Source: Flavobacteriaceae bacterium
GTDB lineage: Bacteria > Bacteroidota > Bacteroidia > Flavobacteriales > Flavobacteriaceae
DNA: 19,718 nucleotides
Direction of reading: 5' to 3'
Assembly: GCA_030829155.1 (NCBI GenBank)
Contig: JAURBD010000022.1
Location: forward strand, 1 to 19,718
The position numbers were made by a program, and so were the translations under genes. Under the pieces are notes generated by a model. That model was not told where the DNA came from and made no database searches. It saw nothing but the letters and a program-made list of their open reading frames with translations. Position 1 is the first letter of the stretch. The number at the start of each line of letters is the position of its first letter. Positions 13,591-19,718 of this stretch are shown piece after piece.

Positions 13591-16500
13591 TTAATCAATG
13601 CTTAAATAATCTCGCTTCTGTTTTTTAAAAGCCTTGTTAAATTCAATGATATCTTCATCAATTATTTTTTTATAGGCTTGCATTGTTATATCAACTTCTG
13701 CAGTCAATTCTAAACGTACTGCATTATCTTGAGCAGTGGGAGGGAAATCATCAATAGTTATTAGTCGGTTGAGGTGTCCCAGCTTGTTGGTCAATCGAAT
13801 TGGGAAATTTAGGGGATCTTGATTGGATCGATTCTGCGTTTGATAGAGTGTTTCTTCAATTTGAGTCAGACTTTTTTGAATTTTTTCAGCTTGCTCAATA
13901 AGACTAGTCGCAGTAGAGTCGGTTTTGTTTTGTTGAACAAAGTCTTTAAGTTTTTTATTGACTGCTCGAATGTTCTTAATCGCTTTGTGAGCTCCATCTA
14001 CTGTTTGATTTACTTTATTTACAAAGTCAAATTGTTTTTGCATATCGGATACTGAGGACTCTGATCTTGGGTCTGGAAGTATTGTAAAGGATTGTTCTTG
14101 TTCTTTTCCGTTTACAATTAAACTCACTTTATAATCTCCAGGGACAGCTTTAGCACCAGAAAATGAGGCACTCCAAAAGATCATTCCTTTTAGCTTTTCA
14201 GCTCCTTCATAACGTGTGTTCCACACAAATTGATTACCTCCTTTTTTAACATCCAATTTATTTTTATCATCCTGAGTAGAATAGGATTTTATTAGGGTTC
14301 CATCTTGTTGTTTTAATTGAAGCTCTACCACATCTTTTTCAACATCATAGTTTTTTAAATAGTAATGAATTATAACTCCATTGGGAAGATTGGTTCCATC
14401 GGTTAATGAGGTTTTTCCTCCTCTTCCTCTGGTTCGGTAACTATATTTAGGTTCAAATAAAATCGTTTTTGCTTCAGTAGAAATTGATTTTAATTGATGA
14501 AGTACTGTTAAATCGTCAATCATCCAAAGACTTCTTCCTTGAGTAGCTACAATAAGGCTGTTGTCTTTTACAGTTAAATCTGTAATTGGGACTATGGGTA
14601 AATTCTTTTGAAAAGATTTCCAGGAAGCACCGTCATCATAAGAAATATACATTCCGTTTTCGGTTCCAGCATAGAGTAGTCCTTTTTGACTCAGATCTGA
14701 ACGGACAACTCTTGTAAAGTCTTCTTGAGCAATTCCATTGGTAATGGTTTTCCAAGTAACTCCATAGTCAGTTGTTTTGTAAAGATAAGGCGAGTAGTCT
14801 CCATGTTTGTAACGAGTACCCGCAACATAACAGGTTCCTGGATCAAAAGGGGAGGGTTCTATACTGTTTATCATCGTCCATTCTGGGAGTTGTTTAGGTG
14901 TAATGTTGTCCCATGTTTTCCCTCCGTCTTGGGTAAGGTGAATCAGTCCATCATCACTTCCAACCCAAAGTAAACCTTCTTTTAATGGAGATTCATTTGC
15001 AGCAAAAATAGTGCAGTAATATTCAACACTGGTATTGTCTTGAGTAATTGGTCCTCCTGAAGATTTTAATTTTGCAGGGTCGTTTCGGGTTAGATCTGGA
15101 CTGATGATTTTCCACTCTTGGCCTTCGTTTTCGGTAAGGTGTACCTGGTTCGAAAAAGTATAAAGTCGCTTAGGGTTGTGCTTGCTAAAGATTATTGGAA
15201 AGTTCCATTGGAAGCGATATTTCATTCCTTCGGCCCCATGTCCCATAGGATTATCGGGCCATACATTGATTCCGCGAATGGATTTTTTTTCATGATTTAC
15301 TCGAGTAAGGAAACCATCATAGCTTCCGCCATAAACAATTTCATTATTCAGGGGATCAATTGCTATATGAGCGGATTCTCCACCAGCGGTAGACTCCCAA
15401 TCTTTTTCTCCTATGGAACTTCCCGAACTGCGGTGTCTAATTCGTATTGTAGAATTGTCTTGTTGTGCTACATAGATTCTGTAAGGGAAGGCATTGTCAG
15501 TTGTAACTCGATAAAATTGTGCAGTTGGTTGATTGAAATATGTACTCCAAGTTGAACCACCATCATATGAAACTTGAGCGCCACCGTCATCAGCAATAAT
15601 CATTCGTTGGTTATCTTCTGGTGCAATCCAGAGATCATGATGATCTCCATGGGGGGCGTTATGACTTTCGAACGTAGCTCCACCGTCGGTTGATTTATGG
15701 TAAGATACATTCATAACATAGACCATATCCTCATCTTGAGTGTCAGCGTAAATTTTGGAATAATACCAAGCTCTTTGCCTTAGGGATCTACTATCATTAA
15801 CGTGTTCCCAAGTTGTTCCACCATCATCAGAACGGTAAACCCCTCCTTTTTCTTTATTTTCGACGATTGACCAAATACGGTTCGAGTTTATAGGAGAAAC
15901 AGTTATTCCCATAATCCCAAGTGTTCCTTGAGCAAAACCTTTGTTTTTACTAATTTCTTTCCAACTAGAACCGCTGTCGGTACTTTTCCAAAGTGCAGAT
16001 CCTTTTCCTCCACTACTTAAACTGTAAGGGGTTCTTTGAACACGCCATGTAGCTGCATATAAATGCCTTGGGTTAGCAGGATCCATTAGCAATTCTACAG
16101 CTCCTGCTTGAGGGTTTGAGAATAAAACTTTTTTCCAGCTTTTTCCACCATTAATACTTTTATAGACTCCTCGATCTTTGTTTGGTTTATATAAGTCTCC
16201 CATTACAGCGGCATAAACAATATCCGGATTTTTTGGATGTACAACAATTCGTGGAATATGTCGTGAATTTGGTAATCCTGAATAAGTCCAAGTTTTTCCA
16301 GCATCTACACTTTTCCAAATTCCCTTTCCAGAAGATACATTTCCGCGAACAGTAACTTCGCCACCGCCAACATAAATAACATTTGGGTCACTAGCAGCAA
16401 CTGCAACAGAACCGATACTCCCTCCAAAATATCCATCAGAAATATTCTCATAAGTAATTCCACCATCAACTGTTTTCCAAACACCTCCACCTGTTGCTCC

Positions 16501-16725
16501 AAAGTAAAATAATTTGGGTTGATTGGCAACTCCAACCACTGCTGCAGAACGTCCTCCTCTAAATGGACCTATGGAACGGTATTTAACCGATTCATGAAGC
16601 TTGGAAGAATAGTTGGTTGTTTTTAGTTTTTTTGATTTTTTTGACTGGGCATTTATGTTTTGAATTGAGAGAAAAATAACGCTTAAAAAAAAGAGTATTG
16701 CATGGGGTAGTTTTGAATATTTCAT
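13591..16725 (-). CDS. Exported VPS10/sortilin-like ASP-box (BNR) beta-propeller protein
   Basis: A 1044-residue protein with a signal peptide (about residues 1-26, cut after INAQ). Residues 45-740 form two multi-bladed propellers with eleven ASP-box-like repeats of the SxDxGxTW type. Examples are KSVDAGKTW (138-146), KSTDSGSSW, RSDDGGTTW (298-306), TQDGGKTW and KTTDYGVTW. A HGDHHDLW patch (359-366) could bind metal. The C-terminal 300 residues include a probable beta-sandwich (about 770-900, with FVWNTRYEGAEKL) and a helical, Lys/Gln-rich region (about 905-1044). Relatives are widespread in Bacteroidota and are often labelled glycosyl hydrolase or sialidase, but sialidase Arg/Asp/Tyr residues are not evident, so that label is doubtful. 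It has no C-terminal type 9 sorting domain that I can see. It diverges from the exported M20 amidohydrolase and precedes the cyclase. A binding or hydrolytic role on an extracellular substrate is inferred. Confidence 0.88.
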   Translation of the reverse strand: MKYSKLPHAILFFLSVIFLSIQNINAQSKKSKKLKTTNYSSKLHESVKYRSIGPFRGGRSAAVVGVANQPKLFYFGATGGGVWKTVDGGITYENISDGYFGGSIGSVAVAASDPNVIYVGGGEVTVRGNVSSGKGIWKSVDAGKTWTYSGLPNSRHIPRIVVHPKNPDIVYAAVMGDLYKPNKDRGVYKSINGGKSWKKVLFSNPQAGAVELLMDPANPRHLYAATWRVQRTPYSLSSGGKGSALWKSTDSGSSWKEISKNKGFAQGTLGIMGITVSPINSNRIWSIVENKEKGGVYRSDDGGTTWEHVNDSRSLRQRAWYYSKIYADTQDEDMVYVMNVSYHKSTDGGATFESHNAPHGDHHDLWIAPEDNQRMIIADDGGAQVSYDGGSTWSTYFNQPTAQFYRVTTDNAFPYRIYVAQQDNSTIRIRHRSSGSSIGEKDWESTAGGESAHIAIDPLNNEIVYGGSYDGFLTRVNHEKKSIRGINVWPDNPMGHGAEGMKYRFQWNFPIIFSKHNPKRLYTFSNQVHLTENEGQEWKIISPDLTRNDPAKLKSSGGPITQDNTSVEYYCTIFAANESPLKEGLLWVGSDDGLIHLTQDGGKTWDNITPKQLPEWTMINSIEPSPFDPGTCYVAGTRYKHGDYSPYLYKTTDYGVTWKTITNGIAQEDFTRVVRSDLSQKGLLYAGTENGMYISYDDGASWKSFQKNLPIVPITDLTVKDNSLIVATQGRSLWMIDDLTVLHQLKSISTEAKTILFEPKYSYRTRGRGGKTSLTDGTNLPNGVIIHYYLKNYDVEKDVVELQLKQQDGTLIKSYSTQDDKNKLDVKKGGNQFVWNTRYEGAEKLKGMIFWSASFSGAKAVPGDYKVSLIVNGKEQEQSFTILPDPRSESSVSDMQKQFDFVNKVNQTVDGAHKAIKNIRAVNKKLKDFVQQNKTDSTATSLIEQAEKIQKSLTQIEETLYQTQNRSNQDPLNFPIRLTNKLGHLNRLITIDDFPPTAQDNAVRLELTAEVDITMQAYKKIIDEDIIEFNKAFKKQKRDYLSID
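14617..16479 (-). repeat. Eleven ASP-box (BNR) coding repeats within the propeller gene
   Basis: Within residues 83-703 of the exported propeller protein the ASP-box motif recurs about every 45-60 residues over the first half: near residues 85, 138, 189, 247, 298, 344 and 386. It is degenerate at 530 and appears again near 598, 650 and 694. The gap between 393 and 530 separates two propeller halves. These are diverged protein repeats rather than DNA repeats, so recombination between them is unlikely. Confidence 0.8.
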
Positions 16726-16810
16726 AACGGTTTTTTTGAAATTGTTAATGAATATACGAAAACTCGATCAAATAAAAATTGTATCTTGAAAGACCTTAAA
16801 TTATATTAAT
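16726..16810. promoter_or_regulatory. 85-nt divergent promoter region
   Basis: This short AT-rich gap separates the ASP-box propeller gene (minus) from the M20 amidohydrolase gene (plus), so two outward promoters must fit here or overlap. On the plus strand TATCTTGA (near 16783) is an imperfect match to the Bacteroidetes -7 TAnnTTTG. I found no clear operator dyad. Confidence 0.4.
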
Positions 16811-18241
16811 ATGATACAGTTCAATCGATTATTTTGTTTGAGTGCTTTTATTTTTGGAATACTAGGAGCTCAGGCACAAAGCAAATCAAAAATTAAAAAA
16901 GAAATCATAGAATCTGTCGAAAATCATAAAGAGTCGATGATCGAAGTTAGCGATGGGATTTGGGAAGCGGCTGAGACCTCACTTGAAGAGTTTAAATCTT
17001 CTGAATATTTGATAAATTATGCAGAGAAAAATGGCTTTGAAGTTGAAAAAGGGGTTGCAGGAATAGCGACTGCTTTTACTGCTACTTATGGAAAAGGAAA
17101 ACCTGTAATAGGAATTTTAGGAGAATTTGATGCTAATGCCGGAATTTCTCAAAAAAGGCAACCCACACGTGAAGCCAGAGTTGTTGGAGGAGCTGGACAT
17201 GGTTGTGGCCATAATTTATTTGGAACAGCAAGCCTTGGAGCTGCATTAGCAATAAAAGAACAAATAGAAAAAGGAACCCTTCAAGGAACTGTTGTTTTTT
17301 TCGGAACTCCGGCAGAGGAAACCATTTTCGCAAAAGTATGGATGGCTCGTGAAGGCCTTTTTGATCAACTTGATGTTTGTATGGATTGGCATCCTGGAGA
17401 TGAAATTGAAGCCATTACCCAGAGCAGTAAAGCTTTGGTTGATTTTAGAGTTAAGTTTTATGGGAGTTCCTCTCATGCTTCATCTGATCCATGGAACGGT
17501 CGAAGCGCTGTGGATGCAATGGAATTGTATACTACGGGATTGAATTATTACCGAGAACACATTAAACCTACTGCTCGAATTCATTACGATATCGAAAAAG
17601 CAGGTGATGTTGTAAATGTAGTTCCTGATTATGCTCAAATCTGGACTCGCTTGAGAGAAAACGACCGTCCCAATGTAGACGTACTTTATGAACGTGCTAA
17701 AGAAATAGCAAAAGGTGCAGCACTTATGGCTGGAGTAAGTCATGAAATTCAATTGATTTCTGGAATTTATGAAATTCAAGTGAATCGAACAGGAGCCAAA
17801 GTAATGCAAAAAAATATTGAAAGCCTTGGTGGTATTTCTTATACCAAGGATGAAGTTCAATATGCCAATACAATTTTGAAAGAAACTAAAAAGCCTTTGA
17901 AAGGCTTAGATGGCAAAATTTATCCTTTGCGACCTTCTTTGCCCGCTCAAGGAGGATCAACAGACGTTGGAGATGTAAGTCAACTTGTACCGACTATTCG
18001 AATGAGTGCAACGGTTGCATCCAAAGGAGGGCCATGGCATTCTTGGGCAGTAGTTGCTTGTACTGGAATGTCAATAGGACACAAGGGAATGTTATATGCC
18101 TCAAAAGCCTTAGGAATGACTATGGTTGATTTGTTTAAAGATCCTGAATTAATTAATCAGATCAAAAAAGATTTTAAGGACAACAGAACAAATCCATCCT
18201 ATGAGCCGAGAATCCCAGCAGGTCTTCCAAAACTAAATTAA
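16811..18241 (+). CDS. Exported M20-family amidohydrolase (AbgB/IAA-amino-acid-hydrolase-like)
   Basis: A 476-residue metal-dependent amidohydrolase with a signal peptide (about residues 1-22, ending GAQAQ), so periplasmic or secreted. M20D metal-site motifs are clear: GHGCGHN (129-135, with Cys132 and His134), the PAEE pair (Glu169, Glu170), and MDWHPGD (191-197, with His194). The HASSDPWNGRSAVDAM segment belongs to the inserted dimerisation domain. WHSWAVVACTGMSIGHKGM near the C-terminus matches the p-aminobenzoyl-glutamate hydrolase (AbgB) pattern. Relatives cleave N-acyl or N-aryl amino acids such as aminobenzoyl-glutamate, indole-acetyl amino acids and N-acetyl amino acids. The exact substrate is unknown, and export is unusual compared with the cytoplasmic E. 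coli AbgB. The M24 gene starts 7 nt after its stop, indicating an operon of two exported peptide/amide hydrolases. Confidence 0.92.
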   Translation: MIQFNRLFCLSAFIFGILGAQAQSKSKIKKEIIESVENHKESMIEVSDGIWEAAETSLEEFKSSEYLINYAEKNGFEVEKGVAGIATAFTATYGKGKPVIGILGEFDANAGISQKRQPTREARVVGGAGHGCGHNLFGTASLGAALAIKEQIEKGTLQGTVVFFGTPAEETIFAKVWMAREGLFDQLDVCMDWHPGDEIEAITQSSKALVDFRVKFYGSSSHASSDPWNGRSAVDAMELYTTGLNYYREHIKPTARIHYDIEKAGDVVNVVPDYAQIWTRLRENDRPNVDVLYERAKEIAKGAALMAGVSHEIQLISGIYEIQVNRTGAKVMQKNIESLGGISYTKDEVQYANTILKETKKPLKGLDGKIYPLRPSLPAQGGSTDVGDVSQLVPTIRMSATVASKGGPWHSWAVVACTGMSIGHKGMLYASKALGMTMVDLFKDPELINQIKKDFKDNRTNPSYEPRIPAGLPKLN

Positions 18242-18248
18242 TTTGAAA

Positions 18249-19562
18249 ATGAATAAAATCATTTATTTTGTACTCTTCTTGTTTGTTTCCAATGTTGGGA
18301 TTGGACAAGAAATTCTTTCGCTTAAAGCTCGAGCAAAACTTATTGATGAAATTCAAAAAGATCGATTGGACAATCTGCTTCCAAAGTTGATGGAAGACAC
18401 GGGTATTGATCTTTGGGTATTGATTACTAGAGAGTATAATGAAGATCCAATTGTCAAAACCATGTTGCCTCCTACTTGGCTCAATGCTCGAAGGCAAACA
18501 ATTTTGGTTTTTTCTAAAAACAAAGATAATAATAGGATTAGCTCTGCAGCAATAACTCGTTACCCCTTTGGAAAGTTAATACCTTCAATTTGGAATAAAG
18601 AAAAACAACCAAATCAGTGGCAGGCCTTGGCTGATTATATTGTTTCGAAAGATCCCAAGAATATAGGAATCAATATTTCAAAGGATTTTGCTTTAGCAGA
18701 TGGTTTAGTAAAAACAGATTATGATGCTTTGATGAAAGTATTGCCTATGTCTTATCAAGATCGAGTTGTCTCCTCTGAAAAACTTGCCGTGGGATGGATT
18801 GAAACACGAACGTCCAAAGAAATGGAGTTTTATGAAGATTTGGTGGAAATTACCCATCAAATTATTGAAGAGGCTTTTTCTACAAAAGTAATTATCCCAG
18901 GGAAAACAACAACTGAAGATGTTGTGTGGTGGATGCGTGAAAAAGTAATAAGTTTGGGACTAAAAACATGGTTTCATCCCACAGTAGATGTTCAAAGAGC
19001 AAGTTCTAGTGATCTTTATGCTTTCGATAGCAAGTCTAAGTTTGACATCATCCAGCCAGGAGATTTGGTTCATTGTGATTTTGGAATCAGTTATTTAACA
19101 CTCAACACAGATTGTCAAGAACTTGCCTATGTCTTGAAACCTGGTGAACAAAATGCGCCAGCTTTTTTAGTTGATGCATTGGCAAAAGGCAATAGGGTTC
19201 AGGATATTTTTACAAACAATTTTAAAGAGGGGGTATCTGGAAACGAAGTTCTTAAAAAATCCCTTGAAGAGGGTTTTAGAGAAGGTTTAAGACCACAAAT
19301 TTACACCCATCCTCTAGGAACATATGGTCACTCTGCTGGAACAACTTTGGGGATGTGGGATTCACAAGAAGGAGTTCCAGGAAATGGTGATTACCCCCTC
19401 CATTTCAATACATCATATGCCATTGAATTAAACACAACTGTATTTATTGAAGAATGGAATAAAGATATCAGAATTATGCTTGAGGAAGCTGGATTTTTTG
19501 GAGATGAAGGTTTTCGATACATCAACAAAAGACAAGAGGAACTGATACTCATAGGGGAATAA
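18249..19562 (+). CDS. Exported M24-family metallopeptidase-like protein (Xaa-Pro peptidase type)
   Basis: The start chosen is the ATG at 18249 (437 residues, MNKIIYFVLF), 7 nt after the M20 stop; a TTG at 18243 would add two residues. A signal peptide covers about residues 1-19. The N-terminal half (20-190) is a creatinase-like domain and the second half is the pita-bread catalytic domain. Expected metal ligands are in HCDFG (Asp277), LNTDCQELAY (Asp288), THPLGTYGHSAG (His361), YAIELN (Glu393), and IRIMLEEAGFF (Glu412 or Glu413). The last motif departs from the usual RIED, and HSAG replaces HGIG, so the activity may be altered, but all five ligand positions can be filled. It probably removes or splits proline-containing peptides or related amides outside the cytoplasm, alongside the M20 enzyme. 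Confidence 0.9.
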   Translation: MNKIIYFVLFLFVSNVGIGQEILSLKARAKLIDEIQKDRLDNLLPKLMEDTGIDLWVLITREYNEDPIVKTMLPPTWLNARRQTILVFSKNKDNNRISSAAITRYPFGKLIPSIWNKEKQPNQWQALADYIVSKDPKNIGINISKDFALADGLVKTDYDALMKVLPMSYQDRVVSSEKLAVGWIETRTSKEMEFYEDLVEITHQIIEEAFSTKVIIPGKTTTEDVVWWMREKVISLGLKTWFHPTVDVQRASSSDLYAFDSKSKFDIIQPGDLVHCDFGISYLTLNTDCQELAYVLKPGEQNAPAFLVDALAKGNRVQDIFTNNFKEGVSGNEVLKKSLEEGFREGLRPQIYTHPLGTYGHSAGTTLGMWDSQEGVPGNGDYPLHFNTSYAIELNTTVFIEEWNKDIRIMLEEAGFFGDEGFRYINKRQEELILIGE

Positions 19563-19718
19563 AAAGAAATCAGACTTTATGTTAAATCCAGTCTCTTAGT
19601 TCAGAATTATTATCTATTTTTGTACCGCAGGGCCTCACACCCTGGCATCATTAAAAGGGTAGTTGGGCTATGGTTGGCTTTTTCTATCCTTTTTTTTAAT
19701 TCGACTAAATTATGGTAA
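19563..19718. other. Non-coding right end with a GC-rich 60-nt patch
   Basis: No coding frame or start of a new gene is convincing here. Positions 19621-19680 contain 32 G or C bases out of 60, visibly above the surrounding AT-rich sequence. They hold a small stem, CAGGG (19628-19632) with CCCTG (19640-19644), and an alternative pairing, ACCCT (19639-19643) with AGGGT (19656-19660). A T-rich run follows at 19679-19697. It may be a terminator region for the M20-M24 operon or the start of an RNA element. The evidence is weak. Confidence 0.3.

Noticed and set aside
15118..15555. 145-codon plus-strand frame opposite the ASP-box propeller gene
   Set aside because: It lies wholly inside a strongly supported minus-strand gene with clear repeats and is a shadow frame.
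17480..17860. 126-codon minus-strand frame opposite the M20 gene
   Set aside because: The plus strand codes for conserved M20 sequence throughout this stretch; the opposite frame has no recognisable features.
18243..18248. TTG start two codons upstream of the M24 ATG
   Set aside because: The ATG at 18249 starts a normal signal peptide and is the simpler choice.

Overview
The window looks like chromosomal DNA of a marine-type member of the Bacteroidota, probably Flavobacteriia. The evidence is AT-rich sequence, poor Shine-Dalgarno signals, short intergenic gaps, and a TonB-dependent receptor that starts with a carboxypeptidase-regulatory-like domain. An exported ASP-box (BNR) propeller protein and exported M20 and M24 hydrolases fit the same group. 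No tRNA, rRNA, CRISPR array, transposase or phage gene was seen. The lineage is inferred from gene style, not from a marker gene.

Positions 1-11197 hold ten genes, all on the minus strand and transcribed from right to left. In order of transcription they are: a long-chain acyl-CoA synthetase, an unrecognised 231-residue protein, a TonB-dependent receptor, an SDR dehydrogenase, a PECR/DECR-like SDR lacking the usual catalytic Tyr and Lys, a membrane-anchored strictosidine-synthase/SMP-30-like propeller, two more SDRs, a MaoC-type hydratase, and an aminoglycoside-phosphotransferase-like protein cut by the left edge. Several gaps are 2-12 nt and one gene pair overlaps by 8 nt, so at least large parts are co-transcribed. 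The two larger gaps (192 and 123 nt) may hold internal promoters or processing sites. A thiolase (11545-12726, +) diverges from the synthetase across a 347-nt intergenic region, which carries a clean 16-nt dyad (TTGCATC-AG-GATGCAA) close upstream of the thiolase.

Together these genes read as an uptake and beta-oxidation-type pathway for a hydrophobic carboxylic acid. The receptor imports it, the synthetase makes the CoA thioester, the MaoC hydratase, SDRs and enoyl/dienoyl reductase-like protein work on the acyl chain, and the thiolase cleaves it. No acyl-CoA dehydrogenase or FadB-like protein is visible; one may lie beyond the left edge. There is no SusD partner, no glycoside hydrolase of a polysaccharide locus, and no dedicated regulator. 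The substrate (unsaturated or branched fatty acid, isoprenoid, sterol side chain or other) cannot be read from the sequence.

Positions 12782-16725 (minus) hold a Kynurenine-formamidase/cyclase-family metal hydrolase behind a large exported protein with eleven ASP-box-like repeats. Positions 16811-19559 (plus) diverge from it and hold an exported M20 amidohydrolase followed 7 nt later by an exported M24 peptidase-like protein. These four look like a secreted or periplasmic hydrolysis set for amide or peptide substrates, and their link to the lipid-type cluster is only proximity. The last 156 nt are non-coding and include a 60-nt patch that is clearly richer in GC than its surroundings.
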